From the NCBI GenBank assembly GCA_002844335.1, contig CP019155.1:434001-498000 (forward strand): a stretch of DNA of 64,000 nucleotides, read 5' to 3'. Below are positions 52,842 to 61,501 of this stretch, one piece after another. Below the pieces are notes generated by a model. It was not told where the DNA came from. It saw nothing but the letters and a program-made list of their open reading frames with translations, and did not search any database. Both the position numbers and the translations under genes were made by a program. Positions within the stretch are counted from its first letter, which is position 1. The number at the start of each line of letters is the position of its first letter. Source of the stretch: Haloarcula taiwanensis (lineage in GTDB: Archaea > Halobacteriota > Halobacteria > Halobacteriales > Haloarculaceae).

Positions 52842-54010
52842 GTTCGACCGCTCAGACCGCCGCAGAGAGCGTCGCCATCGTCGGCGGCCGGGTCGTCACG
52901 CCCGACGCGGTCGTCGAGGGCGGCGTCCGCGTCGAGGGGGACCGAATCGTGAGCGTGGGTGCTGTCGACGCCGACGCCGACACCGTCGTGGACGCCAACG
53001 GCCGCCTGATCCTGCCCGGCCTCGTCGACCTGCACGGCGACGATATCGAGACGCACCTCCACCCGCGGTCGGGTGCGCGCATGCCCCCGTCGATGGCGCT
53101 CGCGTCCGCGGACCGTGCGAACCTCGCGGCCGGCATCACGACGAAGTTCCACGCCATCTCCTTCGAGGACGACGCGGACGAGGACCGCTCGCCGGAACTC
53201 GCGGCGACGCTGACCGACGCCATCGCCGCCGCCGACGACCTGCTCGCGGACCACCGCCTGCACGCCCGGTGTGAGGTGACCCAGCGCCGGTGCGTCGACG
53301 CGGTGCTGGACGTCGTCGAGAACGGCGACGCCGACCTCGTCTCGGTGATGAGCCACGTCCCCGGCAAGGGCCAGTTCCGCGACGTCGAGGCGTTCAAGCG
53401 GTACTACGAGAACGCCGACGACCGCACGGTCGAGGAGGCCGAGGAGATGATCGCCGAGCGAACCGACATCTCGATGGCGACGCTCCGCGAGCGTGTGGAC
53501 CGGGTCGTCGCGGCCGCCCACGACGCCGGCGCGGTGACGGCCTCCCACGACGACGAGGACCCCGCCGAGGTCGACCGACTGAGCGAGGCCGGCGTGGACA
53601 TCACGGAGTACCCCATCACGCTGGAGACGGCCGAACGGGCCACCGACATCGGGATGACGACAGCGATGGGCGCGCCGAACCTCGTCCGTGGGGAGAGCCA
53701 GTGGGGCAACCTCTCGACAGCCGACGCCATCAGGGCTGGCGTGGTCGACGCGCTGGTCGCGGACTACCACCCCCCGTCGCTGCTCGCCGGCGCGTTCGTC
53801 GACACCGGCGAACCGCTCCCGGCGCGGGTCAGGCGGGTCAGCGCCGCCCCCGCCGACGCGGTCGGTCTCACCGACCGCGGCCGGATAGCGGACGGGGCGC
53901 GCGCCGACCTGCTGGTCGTCGACCGCGACCCGACGCCCACTGTGACGCGCGCACTCGTCGCCGGCCAGCCAGTGTACTGCGCGGACCCGGCGGCGGGAGG
54001 GACGCGATGA
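52838..54010 (+). CDS. phnM: Triphosphoribosyl phosphonate diphosphatase PhnM
   Basis: 390 residues, amidohydrolase fold. LILPGLVDLHGDDIETHLHPRSGARMPPSMALASADRANLAAGITTKFHAISFEDD, SVMSHVPGKGQFRD, TASHDDEDPAEV, MTTAMGAPNLVRGESQWGNLS and DALVADYHPPSLL carry the metal-binding His and Asp residues. It removes pyrophosphate from the triphosphoribosyl phosphonate. Overlaps phnL by 4 bp and the TIM-barrel gene by 4 bp. Confidence 0.94.
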   Translation: MSSTAQTAAESVAIVGGRVVTPDAVVEGGVRVEGDRIVSVGAVDADADTVVDANGRLILPGLVDLHGDDIETHLHPRSGARMPPSMALASADRANLAAGITTKFHAISFEDDADEDRSPELAATLTDAIAAADDLLADHRLHARCEVTQRRCVDAVLDVVENGDADLVSVMSHVPGKGQFRDVEAFKRYYENADDRTVEEAEEMIAERTDISMATLRERVDRVVAAAHDAGAVTASHDDEDPAEVDRLSEAGVDITEYPITLETAERATDIGMTTAMGAPNLVRGESQWGNLSTADAIRAGVVDALVADYHPPSLLAGAFVDTGEPLPARVRRVSAAPADAVGLTDRGRIADGARADLLVVDRDPTPTVTRALVAGQPVYCADPAAGGTR

Positions 54011-54813
54011 CCGCCCGCGTCGGCGCGGCGATGGATATCCGCTACGGGACGACCGTCGAGGCGTTCGTGCGATACGTCACCGACCTTGGTCTCGACCACG
54101 TAGAGTTCAAGCGCGAGTACCTCGCGGGCCACCCCGACACGCCGGGGCCGCGAGCGGTCCGAGAACTGTGCGAGCGCTACGACGTCAGCGTCACGTACCA
54201 CGCGCCGTTCCGGGACTGGAACACCGGGAGCTACGACGAGGTGGTCCGGCAGGACTCCGTCGAGCGAGTCAAGCGGACGCTCGACGACGCCGCCGACGCC
54301 GGGGCCGAGGCCGTCGTCGTCCACGGCGGGTCGGTCCCGGAGCGCTACCCCGAGTGGGTCCACGAACAGGCCTGGGAGAGCGCGAAGCGGTCGCTCGCGG
54401 AGTGCGCCGAGTACGCCCAGCTGGTCGGCGTCCCGCTCTGTCTGGAGAACCAGCCCTTCGACGAGACGACGCGGCGCTACACCACCACGCCAGACGACCT
54501 CGCGGCACTGCTCGAATCCGTCGACGTGATTCCGGAGTACCTCGGCGTCACGCTCGACGTCGGCCACGCGAAGGTGACCGGCGAGGACTGGCGCGACTTC
54601 GTCGACCGCTTCGGCGACCGAATCCGCGTCTGTCACCTCCACGACAATGACGGGACCGCCGACCAGCACGACCCGCTGTCTGCGCCCGAACCGTTGATCG
54701 ACGCCATCCCGGCGGACTGCTTCGTCTTCGAGATGAAGTCCGTCGCCGACGTGGCCGCCTGCACCGACGGCGACGCCCCGCTTCCGGAGACGGGGGTGCC
54801 GGGCGATGACTGA
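54007..54813 (+). CDS. Xylose-isomerase-like TIM barrel in the phn operon
   Basis: 268 residues of AP-endonuclease 2/sugar isomerase family. Metal-site motifs: VTYHAPFRDW, AVVVHGGS, GVPLCLENQPFDETTRRY (Glu), GVTLDVGHAKVTGEDW (Asp, His) and RVCHLHDNDGT (His, Asp). It overlaps phnM by 4 bp and the HAD gene by 8 bp, so it belongs to the C-P lyase operon. PhnP is absent from the locus; hydrolysis or isomerisation of the ribosyl cyclic phosphate product is a plausible but unproven role. Confidence 0.85.
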   Translation: MTARVGAAMDIRYGTTVEAFVRYVTDLGLDHVEFKREYLAGHPDTPGPRAVRELCERYDVSVTYHAPFRDWNTGSYDEVVRQDSVERVKRTLDDAADAGAEAVVVHGGSVPERYPEWVHEQAWESAKRSLAECAEYAQLVGVPLCLENQPFDETTRRYTTTPDDLAALLESVDVIPEYLGVTLDVGHAKVTGEDWRDFVDRFGDRIRVCHLHDNDGTADQHDPLSAPEPLIDAIPADCFVFEMKSVADVAACTDGDAPLPETGVPGDD

Positions 54814-55462
54814 GTACGACGCCGTCGTCTTCGACAACGACGGCGTGATCGTCGAACCCAGCGACCAGAGCGTTCTCGTCGACGCCGTCGTGGACGCCTT
54901 CGCGGCCTTCGACGTGCCGGTCGACGCGTCGACGGTCCGACAGTCCGTCGCCGAGGACGCGGTCCCGCGGGACCTGATCGCCGACCACGGCCTCGACGCC
55001 GAGGCGTTCTGGCACCAGCGCGAACTGACCGCGAGCCTCGCCCAGCAGGCCCACACCCGCGCGGGCGGCAAGCCCGTCTACGACGACGTGCGCGCGCTCG
55101 ACGCGCTCGACGTGCCGCTGGGACTGGTCAGCAACAACCAGCACGCGACCGTCGAATTTCTGCTCGCTCACCACGACATCGACCGCTTCGACACCGCTTA
55201 CGGCCGCCAGCCGACCCTCGCGGGCGCGGCCCGGCGCAAACCGGACCCGGCGTACATCGAGCAGGCGCTTTCTGACCTGGACGCGAGCGAGGCGCTGTAC
55301 GTCGGGGACTCCGAGAAGGACGTTGTCGCGGCTCACCGCGCCGGCATCGACTCGGTCTTCCTCCGACGTGACCACGTCTCGGACGTGTCCCTCGACGTTG
55401 AACCGACCGCCGAGGTGGCGGATCTCCGGGCGCTGGTCGAGAGGCTGCCCGAACTGCACTGA
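54806..55462 (+). CDS. HAD-superfamily phosphatase of the phn operon
   Basis: 218 residues. Motif I is FDNDGVIVEPS (DxD with nucleophile Asp in DNDG), SNNQHATVEF (motif II), KPDPAYIEQAL (motif III Lys) and YVGDSEKDVVAAHRAG (motif IV). A phosphoglycolate-phosphatase-like cap occurs after motif I. It overlaps the TIM-barrel gene by 8 bp and ends the operon. With PhnN missing, a role in dephosphorylating a ribose intermediate is inference. Confidence 0.86.
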   Translation: MTEYDAVVFDNDGVIVEPSDQSVLVDAVVDAFAAFDVPVDASTVRQSVAEDAVPRDLIADHGLDAEAFWHQRELTASLAQQAHTRAGGKPVYDDVRALDALDVPLGLVSNNQHATVEFLLAHHDIDRFDTAYGRQPTLAGAARRKPDPAYIEQALSDLDASEALYVGDSEKDVVAAHRAGIDSVFLRRDHVSDVSLDVEPTAEVADLRALVERLPELH

Positions 55463-55523
55463 CCCCACCGGCGGCGCGCTCGCCGGTCCGAGATTCGGCG
55501 GCGTCCGGACAGTACGGACGGGA

Positions 55524-55531
55524 CATTTATT
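55524..55531 (+). promoter_or_regulatory. TATA box of the small lipoprotein
   Basis: CATTTATT lies 24-31 bases before the ATG at 55555, consistent with leaderless transcription. Confidence 0.5.
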
Positions 55532-55554
55532 CTGGAGGTGTCCGGGGTCATAGC

Positions 55555-55950
55555 ATGCACCGACGTGCCGTCCTCGGATCGCTGGCCGCCGGGGTGGGGA
55601 CACTGTTTGCCGGCTGTACTGGGTCGAGCGTCAACGGAACCGTGAGCACAAACGAGACGCCGCTCGTCCTCTCACACGACTACGCAGTTCAGGCGACGTA
55701 CTCTGGCACTCAAATCGCCGTCGAGGTGACGGCCGAAAACGACGGCGACGAATCTATCACAACCGACCCGCCAGTCCCACGGATCGTCTGTACGTTTCGC
55801 TCCGATACCGGCGAGCAGGTATATCAAGCTGGACGCACGCTAGTGGACGCCGTTGGCGTCGGTGAGTCGACCACACTTGAGTTCGCACTTGGCGTCGATG
55901 TCGACGCCGTGGCACGCTACGAGCTCCGGTGCAAGTGGGTCGAGGAGTAG
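55555..55950 (+). CDS. Small Tat lipoprotein
   Basis: 131 residues. MHRRAVLGSLAAGVGTLFAGC has RR and lipobox FAGC. The mature part is a single beta-sandwich-like domain (VEVTAENDGDESITTDPPVPRIVCTF, then VGVGESTTLEFALGVDVDAV) with two further cysteines. It resembles haloarchaeal FxLYD/immunoglobulin-like surface proteins; function unknown. Own promoter, not part of the phn operon. Confidence 0.72.
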   Translation: MHRRAVLGSLAAGVGTLFAGCTGSSVNGTVSTNETPLVLSHDYAVQATYSGTQIAVEVTAENDGDESITTDPPVPRIVCTFRSDTGEQVYQAGRTLVDAVGVGESTTLEFALGVDVDAVARYELRCKWVEE

Positions 55951-56091
55951 CGATCACCCGTCTTGATTGGCTGTCTCTCAGTGCAGAGCGGAAATTCGAA
56001 GCTGCGGCTTCCAGCTCATGCTTGACTCAGGCCCGCTGGTCGGCATTCTACACCGACCACTACTAGTGGGAGAGGAACCAAAGACGACGGG

Positions 56092-56469
56092 ATGGAACCG
56101 GCTGACTTTCTGGAAGACGCCACGGTCACTGTTGCTGACGATGTGTACGCCGTCTGCCGGACGGCCCACCCAGACCCGGACGCGTTCGTGACGGTGCAGG
56201 ACGAGACAGAGACCACCGTCGTCGTCGACCAGACCAGCCCAACCGTGGACGAGGCCGCTGACGTGGAACGTGGCTGGAAGCGACTGACCTTCGATGTTGA
56301 ACTCCCGTTCGAACTGGTCGGGTTCCTCGCAGTTGTCGCGTCGGCCCTGGCCGACGCCGACGTCTCTGTGTTCGTCGTCTCGGCGTATTCGACGGACCAC
56401 GTGCTCGTCAAACAGTCGGACCTCGAGACGGCGCTTCAGACGCTTGACGACCTCGGGTGTGCGGTTTGA
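56092..56469 (+). CDS. ACT-domain-like protein
   Basis: 125 residues. The C-terminal half LTFDVELPFELVGFLAVVASALADADVSVFVVSAYSTDHVLVKQSDLETALQTL has the ACT fold pattern (strand, helix, two strands, helix) with the VFVVSAYSTDHVLV core typical of ACT_7-type regulators; the first half is a related beta-rich part. Probably an amino-acid-sensing protein. Stands alone. Confidence 0.82.
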   Translation: MEPADFLEDATVTVADDVYAVCRTAHPDPDAFVTVQDETETTVVVDQTSPTVDEAADVERGWKRLTFDVELPFELVGFLAVVASALADADVSVFVVSAYSTDHVLVKQSDLETALQTLDDLGCAV

Positions 56470-56826
56470 GGCGAGTGCCGCTGAGGTCAAGCCGCGCGCT
56501 ACGTATGCCAGCCGGGCTATGATACGTAAACGGAAAAACAGAAGCGATGAGTACTGAACACGCTTGCACCAACGTGTATTCGCTGACTGACGCTGACACG
56601 TGGCTGCACCAGTTCCGTGTGAACCGCCTCGGGTAGCCCCGAGGCACTCGGCCTGCTCACCTGTAGAGACGTTTGCAAGACGCTGCGATCCCATTTTACC
56701 GGCATTCCAACGGAACAACAGTACGACACAACCAGGGACTGGACCCTGCCCGATCGTTTGGAGGGAAATGGTGGGCCACAATGGGCAATTTGTGACCCAC
56801 CGTACTGCTATGTCAGAGGCACGGCT

Positions 56827-56896
56827 GGGTTCCGGACCCGAGAAACCCTACCAGACGACCAGCAATCAGGGGTGGTTGAAGCGGGGACCAGAACCC
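56827..56896 (+). repeat. 70-base hairpin repeat, copy A
   Basis: Begins GGGTTCCGGACCC (56827-56839) and ends GGGGACCAGAACCC (56883-56896). The two ends are nearly complementary, giving a long stem around a loop of about 43 bases. Copy B is at 57395-57463 with the same ends, different centre. Confidence 0.6.
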
Positions 56897-57394
56897 ACTC
56901 GGATGTAATAATCGCCTAGTAAATAGACATTGTTGAGACATGTCATCGAATGGCATAAGATAAGCCCTCTCGGAAACCGGCCATCCTGCCACAGTCTCTA
57001 GCGGTGTCCACAGTTCTACGTCGCACAACTTCGGTCCCGCTATGTGCATCAACGGAGCAGTCAGTTGCTGAGAGTGGGAGAGTCGGGACACATCGAACTA
57101 GCGGATACCGCGGCGTCGACGACAGAGTTGAGCCCTGACACAGTCGATAGAATAGACGAATCAATGGGGCACAGAATCCACGCAGGTCTGAGGTGAATGC
57201 GGAGAAGCGTGCGCTATATCCTTCATGCCTGCCGAGTTCTGGACCGCAGCCAGACTGCTTACTGATACATTCAGGTAGAGACTGGCACGCCTGCACAACC
57301 ACCACCGATCAGGCAACAACAGAGTGGGGGGTAGGTGTGCAGCCATGGGGCAGCAGCGTGCAACACACCATTGGAAGTCGTCATCCACGACAAC

Positions 57395-57463
57395 GGGTTC
57401 TGGACCCGGGTCAGTTGCTGAATTGGGGCGATCCAGAGGGAAGTGGAGCGGGGACCAGAACCC
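57395..57463 (+). repeat. 70-base hairpin repeat, copy B
   Basis: Begins GGGTTCTGGACCC (57395-57407) and ends GGGGACCAGAACCC (57450-57463). The stem GGGTTCTGG with CCAGAACCC is perfect over 9 bp. Followed by A+T-rich DNA (57470-57500), like copy A. Confidence 0.6.
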
Positions 57464-57629
57464 AACCGATTATTATATGATTAGTATTAAAATACTTGTG
57501 CCTTAGACTGACTGTCTTTTTTTCATACAGCTGCTGGGGACTCACCGTCCAACTATCATGACAGCGGATAACTGCGCGTCTACCGCCGAAATTGTCGTCA
57601 TGACGATCGCCGTCAACGAGGCACTGTTA

Positions 57630-58155
57630 CGCTGAAAATTCAATTCTACAGACGTTCGCACCTGACCACATCGAGGTCCACAGCCTTGCCGAGGAAATGG
57701 TCACTCTCGGGCCAATGAAACCCGGGGCTGGTGGCGGCTTCGAGTACAAATCAAAGACGGACCAGTCAACGGAGCAGTATCAACATGTATTCCGGCGGTT
57801 TGACGACCTCATCGAGACGAAACCAGGTGAAGTGGTCTTCGTCGATTCTCTCACCGACTTCGTTCCGGTGATATGGAAGTTCTTCGAACCAGGCGATCTG
57901 TACTTTAGTGCGCAGACGATCTGTTATATTGTAGCTGAGTCAAACAGTATACTCATCGCTGCTGGAGATGCTGACTTCATCAGTGCACAGCGGCAGGGGC
58001 TGCTTGAACGGTCTTTCGAAGCTGTGCTCGACTTCGGATGGTTTGGCGAGGGACTCCGACAACGGCGTACGCTTACCGTCTCAAATTTCGACCTCGTGAT
58101 CGACCGGGATCGGTTTGTCATTTCTGAGATAGAGACGATTCCCCCGGGACGATAA
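57630..58155 (+). pseudogene. RecA/KaiC-fold protein, N-terminally truncated
   Basis: The frame reads ...AENSILQTFAPDHIEVHSLAEEM, then FVDSLTDFVPVIWKF (Walker B-like VVFVDS), QRRTLTVSNFDLVIDRDRFVISEIE. A Walker A is missing; upstream the reading frame runs back to a TGA near 57590, and upstream frames do not supply an ATP-binding loop. The ATG at 57697 could still give 152 residues. Relatives are haloarchaeal RecA-superfamily (KaiC/HTR-like) proteins. Probably a degraded gene. Confidence 0.55.
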
Positions 58156-58277
58156 TTGAGACCTCGTGGCTCCGTGCCTCGTCCCAGCGGGTCTATTGTA
58201 TCAGTTACCGTTCCTGAGTCAAGTAGGGGTGGCTGGGGTGGCCGCGACCGTCTTGCTGTCGTCTGCGAGGCCTGCTC

Positions 58278-58709
58278 TCACCGCGGCTGAAAGACGTGAA
58301 CCGGCCAGTCGGTTTCGTAGTCGAGCGCCACCTCCCGCTCTGTAGCCGTCGGCTCGCGCACCGTGAGTTCGACTGGGTCACCGATGGAGACATCGGCGTA
58401 ATCGGCGGCGACGCGTCCGAGGAGGCGGCCACCGGCCGCGAGTTCTACGACGGCGACCGTGTATGGCGCGTCTTCCGCGAACGCCGGCGGTGGCGTGTGA
58501 ACTGCCGTGTACGAGAAGATCTGTCCCTCACGGGGCTGTGGCTCGACGTCGACGGCGCGGCTACCGCAGGCGTAGCAAGCCGGCCGCGGCGGCAACAGGA
58601 CCTGTCCACAGTCCGCACAGACCCCGCCCAGTAACTCGCCGTCCGCAAGGGCGTCGAAGAACCCCGGCAGTGTCTGGGGGTCGGTCGCATCGAGGTCGCT
58701 GTCAGTCAT
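58278..58709 (-). CDS. DUF35/OB-fold zinc-ribbon protein
   Basis: 143 residues. Zinc ribbon C-x2-C...C-x2-C (CADCGQ and CYACG) then an OB fold beginning IFSYTAVHTPPPAF. Such proteins bind acyl-CoA and bridge thiolase to HMG-CoA synthase or ketoacyl enzymes in archaea. 4-bp overlap with the thiolase stop; thiolase first, DUF35 second in the operon. Confidence 0.9.
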   Translation of the reverse strand: MTDSDLDATDPQTLPGFFDALADGELLGGVCADCGQVLLPPRPACYACGSRAVDVEPQPREGQIFSYTAVHTPPPAFAEDAPYTVAVVELAAGGRLLGRVAADYADVSIGDPVELTVREPTATEREVALDYETDWPVHVFQPR

Positions 58710-59875
58710 GGTGCCTCCGCCGTCGTGAGCACGTGGCCGACGGTGACAGCGTCAGCGACACCACCTTCGTTGAGCAACAGGGCCGTCTCGGCCCCCTCGA
58801 CTGCTCGGTCATCTGCGGCTCCGGTGAGCTGCTCGTAGGCTTCGAGCGCCTGCAGGAGTCCGGTCGCGCCGATGGGGTGGCCGCGAGCCTTCAGCCCACC
58901 GCTCGGACTCAACTGCACGTCTGTCCAGCCGTCAGCCCGCTCCGCGGGCGGCAGGTAGCTCTGATAGCCCGTGCCTGTAGGCGCGAAGCCGGCAGCTTCC
59001 GCGAGGAGCGCCTCACAGACTGTGAACGCGTCGTGAACCTCCGCGATGTCGACAGCCGTGGCGTCGATGCCCGCCTCTTCGTACGCCGTCTCGGCAGCAA
59101 TGCGAGCGCCAGCGATATCGGTCATGTTCCGCTCAGCGACCGCGATGTTGTTCGCAGCGGCCCCGCTGCCCGCGACGCGCACCTGCGGCCGGTCAAGGTC
59201 TGCCGCTAGTTCAGCGGTCGTCACGAGGACAGCGGCGGCACCGTCGCCGACTGGCGCGCAGTCGTAGAGTTTCAGCGGCGGGGCAACTGGGTCCGATTCC
59301 AGCACAGTCGCCACGTCGATTTCCTTCGGGAACTGCGCCCGAGGGTTGCGAGCAGCGTTGGCGTGATTCTTCACCGCGATCTCGGCAAGGTCCCGCTCCG
59401 TGGCGTCGGTCTCGTGGAGGTAGCGCTGGCCGAGCAGTGCGTACTGGCTGGGTGCGGTGATGCCGGAGCGCTGCTCGATGGCGCGGTCGAATGCCGCCGA
59501 CAGCGCGTCCGTCGCGCCGCTGGTGCCCGCAGACGTCATCTTCTCGACACCGCAGGCGAGCACGGCCTCATGCTCACCGTTGCGGACATCCTTGACTGCG
59601 TGGCGCAGCGCGAGCGCGCCCGCGGCGGCACACCCTTCGACCCGTTCAGCGGGGACATACCGAAGGCCGGCCCACTCCGCCAGCAACGTCCCGTACATGA
59701 TCTGGTGTTCGTAGCTCTCCGACTGATTACCGACGTACACCGCCTCAACGATGTCGGCAGGGTCGGGCAGTTCGTCGAACGCCTCCGCGAGAGCGACCGA
59801 GAACAGGTCGCGGCCTGGGAGGTCCGTGCGGCCGAGCGGTGAGGCACCGACCGATGCAATGACTGGCTGTGGCAT
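58706..59875 (-). CDS. Thiolase-family acetyl-CoA acyltransferase
   Basis: 389 residues from ATG 59875. Thiolase motifs: VEGCAAAGALALRHAV (nucleophile Cys in EGCAAAG), DIAEVHDAFTVCEALL and GGLKARGHPIGATGLLQ (GHPxGATG). The N-terminal part resembles SCP-x/archaeal acetyl-CoA C-acetyltransferase. Forms acetoacetyl-CoA with DUF35. An ATG at 59887 is the alternative; a TTAACTAAG element about 25 bases upstream supports 59875. Confidence 0.88.
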   Translation of the reverse strand: MPQPVIASVGASPLGRTDLPGRDLFSVALAEAFDELPDPADIVEAVYVGNQSESYEHQIMYGTLLAEWAGLRYVPAERVEGCAAAGALALRHAVKDVRNGEHEAVLACGVEKMTSAGTSGATDALSAAFDRAIEQRSGITAPSQYALLGQRYLHETDATERDLAEIAVKNHANAARNPRAQFPKEIDVATVLESDPVAPPLKLYDCAPVGDGAAAVLVTTAELAADLDRPQVRVAGSGAAANNIAVAERNMTDIAGARIAAETAYEEAGIDATAVDIAEVHDAFTVCEALLAEAAGFAPTGTGYQSYLPPAERADGWTDVQLSPSGGLKARGHPIGATGLLQALEAYEQLTGAADDRAVEGAETALLLNEGGVADAVTVGHVLTTAEAP

Positions 59876-59924
59876 CCGTGCCTCCATATATCGAGGTTCT
59901 TAGTTAACAGTTCACATTTTCACG

Positions 59925-60191
59925 GTGCCTGAACTGTTTTCCTGTCGGACGGCACAACCGTTTTTAACGACTGGGAGAGAGGAGGATATAGAGACGATAG
60001 AGGCGGAGTTTCTCGGCGTGCAGGTGACACTCGCCGGACTGTTTCTGGTCATTCTCTTTGAGGGAGTCTTTCCGTATCCGACTGTCGGACTGCTGTTCGG
60101 TGCTCTGGGAACGACTGTTTTCCTGATGCGCTGCTTTCAGGTCCGTGGCCCTGACAGCTACGTCCCCGTACTGAGTAATCAAGCACGCTGA
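59925..60191 (+). CDS. Possible small two-helix membrane protein
   Basis: 88 residues from a GTG start (VPELFSCRTAQP...). Two helices: VTLAGLFLVILFEGVFPYPTVGL and LLFGALGTTVFLMRCFQV; short basic tail. The first 30 residues are less convincing and a TATA-like TTTTTAACG (59959-59967) would give a transcript starting inside them, so the start may be further downstream. No family. Confidence 0.45.
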   Translation: MPELFSCRTAQPFLTTGREEDIETIEAEFLGVQVTLAGLFLVILFEGVFPYPTVGLLFGALGTTVFLMRCFQVRGPDSYVPVLSNQAR

Positions 60192-60504
60192 AAGTGAGCG
60201 GAGGCTGCCGCATAGTTACAGTTATATGCCATTTCGGCATGTGCCGCACTACAACGGACGGTCGGACCGGTACGCAATTATTCACGCCCCCTCCCGGACC
60301 CCTCCAGTTCCACGAGTTTGGGTCCGTCCCAGCGAACTCCGTCGTCCTGTTCGTCGCTGTCGGACTATTGCGGGTCGGTCAGTTCCGACTGAGCTACAGA
60401 CACACCTCCTATGAGGGGTAAAATGACTCGCAACTCCGAACCCGTATATATCGATATTACTAATCAATAGCTATATATAGATTGTGTAGGTAATAGGCCA
60501 CGGA
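60192..60504. other. Intergenic region without recognised gene
   Basis: About 310 bases; A+T-rich at the right end (ATATATAGAT, about 60470-60481), a TATA box for the GDPD gene. Confidence 0.4.
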
Positions 60505-61449
60505 ATGGTTCGAATACCAGACATATGCCGTCGAACCGTGCTGAAGAGTGCGTCTGCTGCCGCTCTGGGGTCCATCGTGGGCACTGCTGCTGGCAGAGAA
60601 AACGATCACGACAGCACCGAGCCGCCTATCGCTTCCACACCGATCCTTGCTGCACACCGTGGCTACCGCGGCCTGTATCCGCAAAACACCATTGCTGCTG
60701 TCCAACAGGCGGCGTACGGTGGTCGTGGCGGTCCGGGGTACAACACTGACATGATGGAGTGTGACCTCGTACCTGCAGGCGGGAAACCCTGGAAGGGCGA
60801 GGACTTCGAAATCGTCGTATTCCATGATGATAAGCTGGACGACCTGACAGACGAATCCGGGTACGTCTGGGAGACAGATGTACAGACCGTTCTGGACGCC
60901 GAAATCCGTGACAGCGGAGAGACGATCCCACGACTAGACGAGTTCGTCGAAGCCACTCCGGACAGCATCCCACTCAACATTGAGTGGAAAGCCGCTGGAG
61001 TTTCTCCCGACGATGACGCGTCAGAATCGGCCGTTGAGACCTGGGACCCGTTTACGGAGCAGGCGCTTGACGTCCTCTCCACTCACGAGAACGACTTTAT
61101 CGTTCAGTCGTTCCAGAGGGCTGCACTGGAGTCCGTCAGAAAGTCGAATCCCAATATTCCGATCGCGTACTTGCTCTGGGACTCCATCGAGGAGGGACTG
61201 TCTGTCGTCCGTGATCTGGACGCGGAGTACATCCAGCCCCCGTACAATATGATTATGAACACGCCCTTCTTCAACGAAGATTATTACCTCGAAGACCCGG
61301 GTTTCGCCGAGATCGATCTGGTCGAGACTGCCCACAAGGAGGGGCGGAAGGTGATCCCATACACCATAACGACCTGGCATCAGGCGGAGAAACTGGTCGA
61401 GGCCGGTGTCGACGGAATCATCGCTGACTACCCCGGTGTACTCGATTGA
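60505..61449 (+). CDS. Tat-exported glycerophosphodiester phosphodiesterase
   Basis: 314 residues. Signal MVRIPDICRRTVLKSASAAALGSIVGTAAGR has a Tat RR. GDPD motifs: AAHRGYRGLYPQNT (HR), MECDLVPAG (Glu/Asp), FEIVVFHDDKLDDL (His), PLNIEWKAA, FIVQSFQRAALESVR, VIPYTITTWHQAEKLVEAGVDGIIADYP. Hydrolyses glycerophosphodiesters outside the cell, supplying phosphate and glycerol. Single gene. Longer loops than UgpQ, so substrate may differ. Confidence 0.88.
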   Translation: MVRIPDICRRTVLKSASAAALGSIVGTAAGRENDHDSTEPPIASTPILAAHRGYRGLYPQNTIAAVQQAAYGGRGGPGYNTDMMECDLVPAGGKPWKGEDFEIVVFHDDKLDDLTDESGYVWETDVQTVLDAEIRDSGETIPRLDEFVEATPDSIPLNIEWKAAGVSPDDDASESAVETWDPFTEQALDVLSTHENDFIVQSFQRAALESVRKSNPNIPIAYLLWDSIEEGLSVVRDLDAEYIQPPYNMIMNTPFFNEDYYLEDPGFAEIDLVETAHKEGRKVIPYTITTWHQAEKLVEAGVDGIIADYPGVLD

Positions 61450-61501
61450 TATCTGAGGCATAGACGCAGTGGGAACAGCTAACCGCTCCTTGGTCCCTGC
61501 C

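Larger units (their letters stand above)
56470..57629. other. Gene-free spacer of about 1.1 kb with repeats
   Basis: No protein-like frame supported on either strand. It contains two copies of a 70-base unit (separate entry) and a repeated 12-mer GTCAGTTGCTGA (57060-57071 and 57410-57421), plus scattered GTTCTGGACC motifs. The left part (56500-56800) shows nothing. Confidence 0.5.

Noticed and set aside
56883-56896. Possible tRNA T-arm in GGGGACCAGAACCC
   Set aside because: The seven-base loop would read TTCTGGT, which does not fit TTCRANY, and no anticodon or D arm is found.
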